DNA of 58,251 nt from DATFMP01 sp035266845 (GCA_035266845.1 DATFMP010000089.1:1-58251), one strand, 5' to 3'; numbered from the stretch's first letter, positions 41,641-50,843 are shown. Translations and numbers: made by a program. Notes: a model not told the origin generated them from the sequence alone.

Positions 41641-44247
41641 ATGTCCATACGCCGCTGGTCACACTGGATTGCCTACGTGCTGGCACCACTTTGCGCGTCG
41701 CTCACGCTGGCGTTGGCTTTGGTGGTGCTGGGCGGCTGGTTCCTGCACAGCCCACGCCTGGTGCAGGTGCACCCGAGCCTCGTGCCGATGCAGTTCAACA
41801 CGGCCCTGGGCTTGCTGGGCTCGGCCGCCGCCCTGCTGCTCCATCTCTTGGGACGCAGGCGCTCCGCTTTGGTCGCGGCCGCCGTGCCACTCGCGCTGGG
41901 GGCATCCGCGCTCATCGAGACCTATGGCCACGTCAGCCTGGGTATCGACCAGCTCTTCGTGCAGCCCTTCACGACCGTGCACACTGAGTTTCCGGGCCGC
42001 ATGTCCGTGAACTCAGCGGTGGCTTTCTGCGGCGCGGGCGCGACGTTGCTGTTGCTCATCGGCGCACCCCGCCGCCAAGCGACGTACCTCGCGGTTGCAC
42101 TGCTCAGTGGCGCCCTCACCGCCTTGGGCCTGAACGCTTTGTTCGGCTATGCGGCGCAACTGCAGATAACCTACGCGTGGACCACCCATTCGCAGATGGC
42201 GGTGCACACAGCCACGGGCTTCACACTGGTGGGCGTGGCCGCTTTCGCACGGGCCTGGCTGGAGAGCCTGGATGAGTTCGGCGATTCTCCCGCCTGGATC
42301 GGAATCCCCGTGTTGGTTGGGGCGTCCATGGTGTCCATCGCCGCCTGGCAGACGCTGCTTGGACTGGACCACGCACAGATCCGCCGCGTCGTGCAGACGG
42401 AAGCAGTCGCCATCGGGCACTCGGTGACCGATGAGGTACACAACCGCCTTACGGGACTGCGTCGGGTGGCCCGACGCTGGGAACTCAACCCCGGTATGTC
42501 GCGCCGCGAATGGGAGCGCGACGCGGGCAACTATCTGGCGTTCCAGCCCGACGTGACGGCGCTCGAATTCATCGATCGCGATGGTGACGTGCGCTGGGTC
42601 GCGCCGATCGCGGGCAACGAGGCCCTCATTAACCGGACCGCCGCACACGATGCGACCCGCGCGGCCTTCATGAATCTAGCCCGCCAGACCCATGTGCCGA
42701 CGATTACGCCCGGGGTACCAATCGAGCAGGGCGGCCGTGGATTCCTGATCTACGTGCCCCGGCAGGTAAAGGGGCGCTATGCGGGACTGATCGCCGGGAT
42801 TTTCCGGTATCCGGCCATATTGGCCAATGTCACCGCCGAGGCATATTCGCAGGGGTTTGACTTCGCGGTGATCGAGGAAGGGGTGGACCTTTTCCGCACA
42901 AGCGGGGATGTGCCAACGGCAACTCGCAGTTGGGGGCAGGAGGTGCGAGTGGATCTGCCCATGCGAGACTGGTATGTGCACGTCTGGCCTACCCCACAGG
43001 AACTGACCAGCCTCCATTCCAACGCGCCGATAACCGCCCTGCTGCTGGGCCTGCTGATCTCGCTGCTGCTGGCCGGGATGGCGCAGTCCGGCCGCATGGT
43101 GCGCATCCAAGGTCGCAGCGTGCGGGAGGCCAACATCCGGCTCGCGTCCCAAGTCCGCGAGCGGGAAGCCGCAGAGGAGCGCTTTCGCTCCGCGTTGGAG
43201 GCAGTACCCAATGCCATTGTAATCGCGGACACGCGCGGACGCATCAGCCTCGTGAACTCGCAGACCTTGCATTGGCTGGGCTACCGCCGCGAGGACCTGA
43301 TCGGCGCACCGATCGAGGTGCTGCTGCCCGAACGCCACCGATTCCTGCACCAGGCGCATCGCGACACCTACGTGCAGCAGCCAGTGACCCGGCCCATGGG
43401 AGAGGGCCTCTCACTCGTGGCGCGCCGCAAGGATGGCAGCGAGTTCCCCGTAGATATCTCTCTCGGCCCTCTCCATACGCGCGACGGTCTGGAAGTCATC
43501 GCCGCCATAACGGACGTGACGTTGCACAGGCAGGCGCAGGCGGAATTGAAGCAGAGCAATTCGGCACTCAACGCTGTGAACCAGGAGTTGGAGTCGTTTT
43601 CCTACGCCGTATCGCACGACTTGCGCCAGCCCCTGCGGGCCATGGTGGGCTTTGGACAGATCCTCATCGAGGACTACCGCGATCGACTTGATACCCAGGG
43701 CCAGGACTACCTGCAGCGCATTCAGTTCGCCGCCAACCGGATGGGCAACCTCATCGACGCCCTGCTGCGCCTGTCGCGAATCACACGAAGCCAGATTGCG
43801 CATGCACCGGTGAACCTGAGCCAACTCACATACGAGATAGCCGCCCAGCTCGCGTCTGGCGAGCCGGAGCGACAGGTCGAATGGCACGTGGAGGACGCGA
43901 TGTCCGTGAAAGCCGACGACGGCATGCTGCGCGCTCTGCTGGAGAACCTGCTGGGCAACGCCTGGAAGTTCACCGCAGGCACACCTCACGCGCGCATAGA
44001 TGTCGGCCAGGAGCGGAACAACGGGCACGCGCAGTTCTATGTGCGCGACAACGGAGCGGGCTTCGACATGGCCTATGCCGACAAACTCTTCGGAGCCTTT
44101 CAGCGCCTGCACCGCACGGACGAGTTCCCCGGAACGGGCATCGGCCTGGCCACCTCCCAGCGCATCGTGCACCGCCACGGTGGGCGCATCTGGGCCGAAG
44201 GCCAGGTAGGCGCCGGCGCGACCTTCCACTTCACCCTCCAGGCATAG
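41641..44247 (+). CDS. Membrane-bound sensor histidine kinase with seven-helix N-terminus, periplasmic domain and PAS
   Basis: The 868-residue kinase starts with about seven membrane helices (residues 10-230), then a CHASE-like extracytoplasmic domain (about 250-455; RHNRLTGLRRVARRWEL-like start), an eighth helix (ITALLLGLLISLLLAG), a PAS domain (from about 513, ALEAVPNAIVIAD), a HisKA domain with the phospho-accepting His659 in SYAVSHDLRQPLRAMVGFGQ, and an ATPase domain with NLLGNAWKFT, DNGAGFDM, GTGIGLAT. It can be expected to pass phosphate to the following response regulator. The ATG at 41641 follows GGAG. Its stop is separated by 2 bases from the next ATG. Confidence 0.9.
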   Translation: MSIRRWSHWIAYVLAPLCASLTLALALVVLGGWFLHSPRLVQVHPSLVPMQFNTALGLLGSAAALLLHLLGRRRSALVAAAVPLALGASALIETYGHVSLGIDQLFVQPFTTVHTEFPGRMSVNSAVAFCGAGATLLLLIGAPRRQATYLAVALLSGALTALGLNALFGYAAQLQITYAWTTHSQMAVHTATGFTLVGVAAFARAWLESLDEFGDSPAWIGIPVLVGASMVSIAAWQTLLGLDHAQIRRVVQTEAVAIGHSVTDEVHNRLTGLRRVARRWELNPGMSRREWERDAGNYLAFQPDVTALEFIDRDGDVRWVAPIAGNEALINRTAAHDATRAAFMNLARQTHVPTITPGVPIEQGGRGFLIYVPRQVKGRYAGLIAGIFRYPAILANVTAEAYSQGFDFAVIEEGVDLFRTSGDVPTATRSWGQEVRVDLPMRDWYVHVWPTPQELTSLHSNAPITALLLGLLISLLLAGMAQSGRMVRIQGRSVREANIRLASQVREREAAEERFRSALEAVPNAIVIADTRGRISLVNSQTLHWLGYRREDLIGAPIEVLLPERHRFLHQAHRDTYVQQPVTRPMGEGLSLVARRKDGSEFPVDISLGPLHTRDGLEVIAAITDVTLHRQAQAELKQSNSALNAVNQELESFSYAVSHDLRQPLRAMVGFGQILIEDYRDRLDTQGQDYLQRIQFAANRMGNLIDALLRLSRITRSQIAHAPVNLSQLTYEIAAQLASGEPERQVEWHVEDAMSVKADDGMLRALLENLLGNAWKFTAGTPHARIDVGQERNNGHAQFYVRDNGAGFDMAYADKLFGAFQRLHRTDEFPGTGIGLATSQRIVHRHGGRIWAEGQVGAGATFHFTLQA

Positions 44248-44249
44248 CC

Positions 44250-44711
44250 ATGGTCTCGACCATTGACGGCACCAAGACGATTCTTGTCGTCGAGGACAAC
44301 CCCGACGACGAGGCGCTCACGCTCCGCGCGCTGAAGGCGAATGGCGTGAGCAATGACGTCGTCGTCGCCCGCGACGGCGCAGAGGCCTTGGACTACCTCT
44401 TCGGCCGCGATGGGGAGCCCTCGCGAGGCCCCAGCCCACTGCCGCAACTTGTGCTGTTGGATCTGCGGCTGCCCAAGGTGGACGGCTTGCAGGTGCTGCG
44501 GCGCATCCGCGAGGAAGCGCGCACCCACTGCCTGCCGGTGGTGATCCTCACGTCCTCGGACGAGGAACGCGACATCATCGAAAGCTATGCCCTGGGAGCC
44601 AACAGCTACGTGCGCAAACCGGTTGAGTTCAACGAATTCATGGACGGCGTGCGGCAACTGGGGCTGTACTGGATGATCATCAACCGGCCACCGCCGGCGC
44701 AGGTGCAATGA
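44250..44711 (+). CDS. Single-domain response regulator (Rcp1/CheY-like)
   Basis: The 153-residue protein is a lone receiver: the acidic pair is ILVVEDNPDDE, the phospho-acceptor is Asp71 in LVLLDLRLPKVDG, and the threonine/serine and lysine are in VILTSSDEERD and YVRKPVEF. The DNPDDE and YLFGRDGE motifs are the marks of the phytochrome-associated Rcp1 subgroup. It has no output domain, so it relays phosphate or binds a partner. The ATG follows directly after the upstream kinase stop, so the two are coupled. Confidence 0.93.
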   Translation: MVSTIDGTKTILVVEDNPDDEALTLRALKANGVSNDVVVARDGAEALDYLFGRDGEPSRGPSPLPQLVLLDLRLPKVDGLQVLRRIREEARTHCLPVVILTSSDEERDIIESYALGANSYVRKPVEFNEFMDGVRQLGLYWMIINRPPPAQVQ

Positions 44712-44799
44712 ACAAACGGCTGGCTGTCCCACGAGCAACCCAGGCAGCAGCGGCACCAAGGCCGTAGCCCACCCCGCAAGCTGAATGCATGGAGAAGCA

Positions 44800-46746
44800 A
44801 TGGGTACCGCATTGCGCCTACTCATGGTGGAGGATTCCGAGGACGATGCACTTCTCGTGTTGCGCGCGTTGCGCCAGGGCGGCTTCGATCCGCAGGCCCA
44901 CCGTGTGGATACCGAACAGGCCTTCCTCTCGGCGCTTGGCGAGCCGATCTGGGATCTGGTCTTGTCCGACTATTCCATGCCTCATTTCAATGGCTTGCGC
45001 GCTTTCGAACTGTACAAACAAAGTGGGCTGAACACCCCCTTCATGTTCGTCTCGGGCCGCATCGGCGAGGAGCGGGCGGTTGAGGCTATGCGCCGGGGCG
45101 TAAGCGACTATGTGCCGAAGGACAACCTGAACCGGCTCGCAGCCGCCGTGGACCGTGAGTTGCGCGATTCCATCGTGCGTCGCCAGCGCCAGGAGATGGA
45201 AGCCGCCCTGCTCTTCAGCGAGGAACGCCTACGCCGGCTGGCCCAGAATGCCCCCGATATCATCTACGAATACATGTGGGAGCCGAATCCCCACTTCGCC
45301 TATGTCTCCCCGGCCGCACGGGACATCACCGGCTACACGCCAGAAGAGCACTACACGGATGCGGAACTCTGGCTGCGAATCGCGGAGGAGGAGCACCGTG
45401 ATACATTGCGCTCTCTGCTCCAACCACAGGACGAGCCTCATCACGATGGCGCCGTCATGCGCTGGCAGCACCGCGACGGTCGCCACCGCTGGGTGGAGCA
45501 GCGCACGGCGGTGGTGCGGGACGAGCATGGGCGACTCATGGGCATCGAAGGCATCGTGCGCGACATCACTGAGCGCAAGGCCCTGGAGGAGCAACTCCTG
45601 GCCTCCCAGCGCATGGAGGCCATTGGGCGTCTCGCAGGCGGCATCGCCCATGATTTCAATAATATGCTGACGGTCATCGGGGGTTACTGCAGCCTGCTGC
45701 GGCGCAAGGTCGCGGACCAGGAAGCGTGCCTGCGCGATGTGGCGAAGATCGAGAATGCTACGGACCGCTCCGCCTCGCTCGTCAGCCAGCTTCTCGCGTT
45801 CAGCCGCCGCCAACCCCGCAACCTGCTGTTGCTGGACTTCAACACCACGCTGGGCCAGTTCGAGCCTATGCTGCGACGCCTGATCGGTGAAGATGTGCAG
45901 GTCGAGATCCGGTACGGTGAGGGCCTGCCGCCGGTTCGGGCCGACCGCAGCCAGATCGAACAGGTCGTGATGAACCTGGCCGTCAACGCCCGCGACGCAA
46001 TGCCCCAGGGCGGACGGCTGACAATCGAAACGGATCTGGCCGAGGTGAACGATCTGGTGACCGTTCAGCCCCTGGCCCTGGTTGCGGGGCCCTACGTCCG
46101 ACTCACCGTGTCCGATTCCGGCACCGGCATGAGCGATGACGTAAAGGCCCGAATCTTCGATCCCTTCTTCACCACGAAGGATGTGGGCAAGGGCACCGGT
46201 CTGGGTTTGTCCACCGTGTATGGCATCGTCAAGCAGATGGACGGCGACATCTGGGTTTACAGCGAGCCGGACATAGGTACGACCTTCAAGATCTACCTCC
46301 CGAGCAGCCAGGGCATGCCCCAGGACGAGCAACCCGTGGCTCCCTCCTCGGAACCAACCGGTCACGGCACGATCTTGCTGGTGGAGGACGAATCACTGGT
46401 GCGCGAGGCCGCAGCCGAGATCCTCGGGGCCCACGGCTACGCAATCCTCTCCGCCAGCAACGGCCAGGACGCCTTGAATGTGATCGCGAATTGCGAGCGC
46501 CAGATCGACCTGCTGCTGACCGACCTGGTGATGCCCAAGATGAACGGCGTGGAGCTTGCCCAGCGGGTACGCGAACTGTTGCCGGACATCCGCGTGCTTT
46601 ACACCACGGGCTACACGGAGGCCTCCCTGCCCGGGCAGTGCTCGCCGGAAGGCATGACCGACATGCTGCCCAAGCCCTTTGGCTCCAAGGCCTTGCTGCA
46701 GAAAGTGCACGACATGCTATCGCAGGGCACGGCCAGTCGAAGGTGA
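44800..46746 (+). CDS. Hybrid histidine kinase: receiver, PAS, HisKA, ATPase, receiver
   Basis: This 648-residue soluble kinase begins with a receiver domain (LLMVEDSEDDALLVLRAL; Asp57 in LVLSDYSMPHFNG), then a PAS domain (PDIIYEYMWEPNPHFAYVSP), a HisKA domain with His284 in GGIAHDFNNMLTVIGGY, an ATPase domain (NLAVNARDAM, DSGTGMS, GTGLGLSTV), and a second receiver (ILLVEDESLVREAA; Asp575 in LLLTDLVMPKMNG). No membrane helix is present. The kinase type is the one with the HDFNN motif. ATG 44800 follows GGAG, while ATG 44785 would add MHGEA. It is the third gene of the two-component cassette, 88 bases after the single receiver. Confidence 0.93.
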   Translation: MGTALRLLMVEDSEDDALLVLRALRQGGFDPQAHRVDTEQAFLSALGEPIWDLVLSDYSMPHFNGLRAFELYKQSGLNTPFMFVSGRIGEERAVEAMRRGVSDYVPKDNLNRLAAAVDRELRDSIVRRQRQEMEAALLFSEERLRRLAQNAPDIIYEYMWEPNPHFAYVSPAARDITGYTPEEHYTDAELWLRIAEEEHRDTLRSLLQPQDEPHHDGAVMRWQHRDGRHRWVEQRTAVVRDEHGRLMGIEGIVRDITERKALEEQLLASQRMEAIGRLAGGIAHDFNNMLTVIGGYCSLLRRKVADQEACLRDVAKIENATDRSASLVSQLLAFSRRQPRNLLLLDFNTTLGQFEPMLRRLIGEDVQVEIRYGEGLPPVRADRSQIEQVVMNLAVNARDAMPQGGRLTIETDLAEVNDLVTVQPLALVAGPYVRLTVSDSGTGMSDDVKARIFDPFFTTKDVGKGTGLGLSTVYGIVKQMDGDIWVYSEPDIGTTFKIYLPSSQGMPQDEQPVAPSSEPTGHGTILLVEDESLVREAAAEILGAHGYAILSASNGQDALNVIANCERQIDLLLTDLVMPKMNGVELAQRVRELLPDIRVLYTTGYTEASLPGQCSPEGMTDMLPKPFGSKALLQKVHDMLSQGTASRR

Positions 46747-46779
46747 CCGCCCGCACGGAGCGCCAGGCAGCTCCGGCGG
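46747..46779. terminator. Hairpin between convergent genes
   Basis: CCGCC (46747-46751) pairs with GGCGG (46775-46779) and, inside, CGGAGC (46756-46761) with GCTCCG (46770-46775). It fills the 37-base gap between the hybrid kinase and the cold-shock-like gene and may end both transcripts. No T run. Confidence 0.35.
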
Positions 46780-46783
46780 CTCA

Positions 46784-47050
46784 CTAGAACGTCCACTCGC
46801 GGGGTTCGCCGTCCTCCGATTCGTCCTCCCATCCGACGCGACGCACCTCCAGCGCGGCCCTGTGGCCGAACTTATTGCGCCCCGCGACGAACTCCACGAT
46901 ATCGCCAGGATAGATGCCGCTTAAGGCGTCGTCCCGCAGGGCGGAGCGATGGACGGAATAGACCTCCCCCGATTCGGTGGCAATCTCCCCCAGCCCCCGT
47001 TTGTCATCGAAGGCCTGTACGGTACCCTGTAGTGTACGCTGACTGGCCAT
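46784..47050 (-). CDS. Divergent cold-shock-domain-like protein
   Basis: The 88-residue protein aligns with a cold-shock domain: TLQGTVQAFDDKRGLGEIA matches the first strands (GTVKWFNxxKGFGFI in the family), EVYSVHRSAL matches the second RNP motif, and YPGDIVEFVAGRNKFGHRAA the final strands. The nucleic-acid-stacking aromatic residues are mostly replaced (RGLGE instead of KGFGF; YSVHR instead of FVHF), so RNA binding may be altered. An acidic tail (EDESEDGEP) follows. No ribosome binding site is clear. The gene lies 45 bases after ftsY on the same strand. Confidence 0.65.
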   Translation of the reverse strand: MASQRTLQGTVQAFDDKRGLGEIATESGEVYSVHRSALRDDALSGIYPGDIVEFVAGRNKFGHRAALEVRRVGWEDESEDGEPREWTF

Positions 47051-47095
47051 GGCGCTTGTACGAATGGATGTCGCCTTGCCGGTAGCCCTGGCGGG

Positions 47096-48322
47096 TCAAT
47101 CGAACAGTGAAGCAGCGAACGCCTGGGGATCAAAAGGCCGCAGGTCGTCCACGCCCTCGCCCACGCCAATGTACCGCACCGGCAGGTCGAACTCGTTTAC
47201 GATACCCACGATGACACCGCCGCGGGCGGTGCCGTCCAGCTTGGTCACGATGAGACCCGTCAGGCCAACGGCCTCGTTGAAGTCGCGGGCCTGATGGATC
47301 GCATTTTGGCCGTTGTTGGCGTCCAACACAAGATACGTTTCGTGCGGCGCGTCCGACACTAGCTTGGACATGACCCGTTTGATCTTTTTCAACTCCTCCA
47401 TCAGGTTGCTCTTGGTGTGCAGCCGCCCCGCCGTATCGCACAGCACGAGGTCGTAGCCGTCCCGCAGGCCCTTCTCCACGGCCTGATAGATCACGCCGGA
47501 CGGGTTAGCGCCCTCCTGCTGCCGGAACAGGTCGCAGTCCGCACGCTCGGCCCAGCCGGCCAGTTGCTCGGCCGCCGCGGCACGGAACGTATCCCCCGCG
47601 GCCAGCAACACGCGCTTGCCTTCGCGGCGGGCCTGGGCCCCCAGCTTACCGATGGTCGTGGTCTTTCCCGTGCCGTTGACCCCGGCGAAGAGCACCACGG
47701 CCGGGTGCTTGCCCTCCAGGTTGGGCGGCGGGTAGCTCCTCCCCAGGATCGCCTGTACCTCCGCCTTCAACGCATCCTTGAGGCGTTTCGGGTCCTTCAA
47801 CTCATTGCGGCGCAGCTTCGCTTCCAATGCCTTGATGAGGCGTGTGACCGTCTGCGGGCCCATATCCGCCGTCAGCAACAATTCTTCCAGTTCCTCGAGT
47901 GCATCCCGGTCCAGCTCCTTGCGACCCAGCACGATGTTGCCCAGGCCACTGGCCAAGCGCTCGCGCGTCTTGGACACGCCCTGGCGCAGGCGCTCGGCAA
48001 AGCTCTGGGGCGGGGCTGGTGGCTCGGCCGGGCCACCCAGGTCCTTCTGCAGCGCACCCTCCCGACTCCTTAGCGCTATCTCCTGTTCCGCGAGGGCCTG
48101 CCGCACCTCGCTGGCGCTCCGGCGCACCCGCTCAAGCTCGGTGGTTCGCTCTCGGTCGCGCCGTACCCGCTCCCGGGCTTCGCGCTGTGCCTCGATCTCC
48201 TCGGCCGCCCGATCCAGCCGGCTGGCACCCGCATCTGCCGCGGCCCCACCCGTGACGCCCGTTCGACGGGGCAGGCGGCCTCCAAACACCCATTCCATAA
48301 TCGACCAACGCGCTGTTTTCAT
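47096..48322 (-). CDS. ftsY: Signal recognition particle receptor FtsY
   Basis: The 408-residue SRP receptor GTPase docks ribosome-SRP complexes at the inner membrane. A charged amino-terminal coiled region (AEEIEAQREARERVRRDRER) is followed by the NG domain: helical N part (QSFAERLRQGVSKTRERLAS), GVNGTGKTTTIGKLG, DTFRAAAAEQL, DTAGRLHTKSNLMEEL, TKLDGTARGGV and GVGEGVDDLRPFDPQAFA at the end. All belong to the SRP GTPase family. The ATG at 48322 has GGAG upstream. No rpoH or ftsE/ftsX neighbours are present. Confidence 0.96.
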   Translation of the reverse strand: MKTARWSIMEWVFGGRLPRRTGVTGGAAADAGASRLDRAAEEIEAQREARERVRRDRERTTELERVRRSASEVRQALAEQEIALRSREGALQKDLGGPAEPPAPPQSFAERLRQGVSKTRERLASGLGNIVLGRKELDRDALEELEELLLTADMGPQTVTRLIKALEAKLRRNELKDPKRLKDALKAEVQAILGRSYPPPNLEGKHPAVVLFAGVNGTGKTTTIGKLGAQARREGKRVLLAAGDTFRAAAAEQLAGWAERADCDLFRQQEGANPSGVIYQAVEKGLRDGYDLVLCDTAGRLHTKSNLMEELKKIKRVMSKLVSDAPHETYLVLDANNGQNAIHQARDFNEAVGLTGLIVTKLDGTARGGVIVGIVNEFDLPVRYIGVGEGVDDLRPFDPQAFAASLFD

Positions 48323-48482
48323 TCATACTCCATGACATTAAAACCAGAGCTCTATGCTTGCGACGCGAGCCGGGCGTGTGGTATGCGAAGGCAATGACGG
48401 CGCGCCTCCGCAGCCCCCAAGCGTGGAACAGTCGGAACAGAGCGCGCCAAACCTGCGGCGAACCCCAGCCCCACTGCAGCCG

Positions 48483-48938
48483 ATGGGAGCATTGTTGACC
48501 GAAGAGCACCGTGCCCGCGTGGGGACGGCGACGTCTCCCGTGACGGAGACCGTAACGCGGCGGGAGATTCGGCGCTACGCGGTTGCGACGCGCCAGCGCG
48601 CCACCCGCTATCTGGCCGGCGACGAGGCCCCGCCCCTGTTCTTTCAGCGCTTTTTCGAGGATATCCCATCCCTCGATGAGTTGCAGCCAAACGGGCAACC
48701 CAGCGATCCGCTCACGCACGGTCTCCCACTGCGGCGCCAGATGGCCGGGGGATCGCGCATCACTTTCCACCGCCCCATCCGCCCAGGCGATACGCTGACC
48801 GCCACCCGCACCCTGACGGGGCTGGAGGAGAAGCACGGACGCACCGGCGCGGCAATTTTCTGCACCATCGAAATGCGGGTGACCGATGCGGATGCTAGGC
48901 CGGTCGTTACCGAGCAGCACACCCGCATCCTGCGCTGA
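48483..48938 (+). CDS. MaoC-like (FAS1-type) dehydratase N-terminal subunit
   Basis: The 151-residue hot-dog protein resembles the amino-terminal half of MaoC/HTD2-like 3-hydroxyacyl dehydratases, including mesaconyl-C4-CoA hydratase relatives. TVTRREIRRYAVATRQRATR, followed by DPLTHGLPLRRQMAGGSRITF and RPIRPGDTLTATRTLTGLEE, is typical. The catalytic Asp/His motif is instead in the next gene, so both are likely needed. Start ATG 48483 (GALLTEEHR) is chosen; the frame runs upstream for 43 residues without conservation. The next gene starts 14 bases after its stop. Confidence 0.8.
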   Translation: MGALLTEEHRARVGTATSPVTETVTRREIRRYAVATRQRATRYLAGDEAPPLFFQRFFEDIPSLDELQPNGQPSDPLTHGLPLRRQMAGGSRITFHRPIRPGDTLTATRTLTGLEEKHGRTGAAIFCTIEMRVTDADARPVVTEQHTRILR

Positions 48939-48952
48939 GCACGGGCCGCCAC

Positions 48953-49384
48953 ATGGAATCCACCGCCCCCGATCGCCTCGGCGCCATCGCCGAAGGCGAT
49001 GCGCTGCCCGAGCGCACCTTTACCCCGACCATCGCGGAGCTGTTTCTCTACAGCGCGATCATCTGGAATCCACACCGTATCCACTACGACATGGACTACA
49101 CGCGCAACCAGGAGCACTACCCCGGGCTACTGGTTACGGGGCCGCTGCAGGGCGACTGGTTGTGTCAGACGGCGACGGATTGGATGGGTGACCTGGGCAC
49201 CCTGGAGCGCTTCGACTTCAGCCATCGCCACCCTGTCTACCTGGGCGAAACCCTGACTGCAAGCGGGCGTGTGGTGACCAAGGATGCCACCACGGGGCGC
49301 ATCACGCTGGCTCTGGAACTGCGCAACGGCGCGGGAGAGGTGGTCACGCCGGGTGAAGCGGTGATACGCTTCGCCACGACCTGA
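48953..49384 (+). CDS. MaoC-like hydratase catalytic subunit (R-hydratase motif)
   Basis: This 143-residue hot-dog protein carries the hydratase core: IIWNPHRIHYDMDYTRNQE (residues about 36-54) corresponds to the D-x(4)-H motif in MaoC/PhaJ enzymes, here with Asn-Pro-His and Asp in NPHRIHYD. YPGLLVTGPLQGDWL and FSHRHPVYLGETLTASGRV follow the family. With the upstream gene it probably forms a two-chain hydratase/dehydratase for a CoA or ACP thioester, as in fatty-acid or C5-acid metabolism. Spacing of 14 bases shows an operon. Confidence 0.82.
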   Translation: MESTAPDRLGAIAEGDALPERTFTPTIAELFLYSAIIWNPHRIHYDMDYTRNQEHYPGLLVTGPLQGDWLCQTATDWMGDLGTLERFDFSHRHPVYLGETLTASGRVVTKDATTGRITLALELRNGAGEVVTPGEAVIRFATT

Positions 49385-49451
49385 CCACTCGGCACTGCAT
49401 CCGGCGCTACGCGCCGTCCCTTGCGGCGCTCCGACACAACCCACGAGGCCC

Positions 49452-49883
49452 ATGGGGCAGTACTTCGAAACCTATCGCGCCACAGTGAAGCCCGAGCAGT
49501 GCGATCACCTGGGCCACATGAACGTGCAGTACTACATCGCGGCGCTGAATGACGGCACCATCGAGCTGGTGCGCAGACTGGGACTGCCACTGGCGGAGAT
49601 CGCCCGGCGGCGCATCGCCTTGGCGGTGGTGCGGATGGAGACCGACTTCTTGCGTGAGCTCAAAGAGGGCGACGAGATCCTGGTGGAGTCCGCCGTGGAG
49701 CAGGTCGGCAACAAGTCGCTGACCCTGCTGCACCGGATCCGGCACGCGGCCAGCGGCAGCGACGCCATGCGGTCCGTCTGCCGCTCCGCCATGATGGACC
49801 TGACGTCCCGCAAGTCCACGGTGCTGCCGGAGGACGTCCGGGCCGCCGCGCTGGCCCTCGCCAACGATGATGGCGGACGATAG
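49452..49883 (+). CDS. Acyl-CoA thioesterase, 4-hydroxybenzoyl-CoA thioesterase family
   Basis: The 143-residue hot-dog thioesterase contains the motif QCDHLGHMNVQYYIAALNDG (residues 16-35), matching the DxxGHxNNxxY active-site motif, and an RMETDFLRELKEGDEILVES segment. It hydrolyses a CoA thioester, most likely of medium or short chain acids. The ATG is preceded by ACGAGG. It follows the two hydratase genes on the same strand with a 67-base gap and is probably co-transcribed. Confidence 0.88.
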   Translation: MGQYFETYRATVKPEQCDHLGHMNVQYYIAALNDGTIELVRRLGLPLAEIARRRIALAVVRMETDFLRELKEGDEILVESAVEQVGNKSLTLLHRIRHAASGSDAMRSVCRSAMMDLTSRKSTVLPEDVRAAALALANDDGGR

Positions 49884-49985
49884 CTTGCACGCGCGGACGC
49901 ACCTCGCCCGAAGCCATCCAGCGGGCCCCCGCGCAGCGAACGAATTCACCGGCCGCATCGCCGCGCCGGACACCGAGGAATTGCC

Positions 49986-50843
49986 ATGCAGCCCCTGAAG
50001 CTGGGCCGGATCGAGATCGCATCCGTCGTGGAACTGGATATGCCCACCAGCCCACGCTTTCTGTTTCCGGGCGTTACGCCGGAGACGTTTGCACCGTATG
50101 TGGACTGGCTCAGCCCGCACTTCTACCACGTGGACACGGATCGCCTGCGCATGCCCATCCAGGCCTTCGTAGTGCGCACACCGCACCACACCGTGGTCGT
50201 GGACACCTGCCTGGGCAACGACAAGCAGGGCCGCGTGGCGCCGGACTGGAATCTGCGCAAGGGGCCCTTCCTGACCGATCTCAATGCAGCCGGCGTGACG
50301 CCTGAGGCGGTGGACTTCGTGCTGTGCACGCATCTCCACACGGACCATGTGGGCTGGAACACGCGGCTCATCGACGGCAAGTGGCAGCCGACCTTCCCCA
50401 ACGCCCGCTACGTGTTCAACCGCAGCGAGTACGATTTCTGGTCACAGACCCAGGATGAGGAACAGAAGGAGATCTTCCAGGACAGCGTGCTGCCGATCCT
50501 GGAGGCGGGCAAGGCCGTGTTGGTGGAGGGCGAGCACGAGGTGACAGAGGGCATCCGCCTGGAGCCCACACCCGGCCACACGCCCGGTCACTGCAGCGTA
50601 CACTTGGCTGATCGCGGCGCGGAGGGCGTCATCACCGGCGATATGATGCACCACCCCTTGCAGATGCTGGAGCCGGAGCGCTGCAGCCGCTTCGACAACG
50701 ATCCCCCGCTGGCCCGCACGACGCGGCGGGCCTTCCTGGAGCGCTATGCCGAGCGCGATGTGCCCATCGTGGGGACGCACTTCGCGGCCCCTACTCATGG
50801 CCATGTGCTGCGGCACAAGGATGCTTTCCGCCTCTCCGTCTGA
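49986..50843 (+). CDS. Metallo-beta-lactamase-fold hydrolase
   Basis: The 285-residue protein is an MBL-fold metal hydrolase with the zinc-ligand motif THLHTDHVGWN (HxHxDH), GHTPGHCSVHL, the aspartate in GVITGDMMHHP and a final GTHFAAPTHGHV. It has no signal peptide, so it is probably cytosolic. The subfamily is not recognised; quorum-quenching lactonase-like, glyoxalase II-like and N-acyl hydrolases are possible. It is the last gene of the hydratase/thioesterase group and may hydrolyse a related ester or thioester. Confidence 0.88.
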   Translation: MQPLKLGRIEIASVVELDMPTSPRFLFPGVTPETFAPYVDWLSPHFYHVDTDRLRMPIQAFVVRTPHHTVVVDTCLGNDKQGRVAPDWNLRKGPFLTDLNAAGVTPEAVDFVLCTHLHTDHVGWNTRLIDGKWQPTFPNARYVFNRSEYDFWSQTQDEEQKEIFQDSVLPILEAGKAVLVEGEHEVTEGIRLEPTPGHTPGHCSVHLADRGAEGVITGDMMHHPLQMLEPERCSRFDNDPPLARTTRRAFLERYAERDVPIVGTHFAAPTHGHVLRHKDAFRLSV

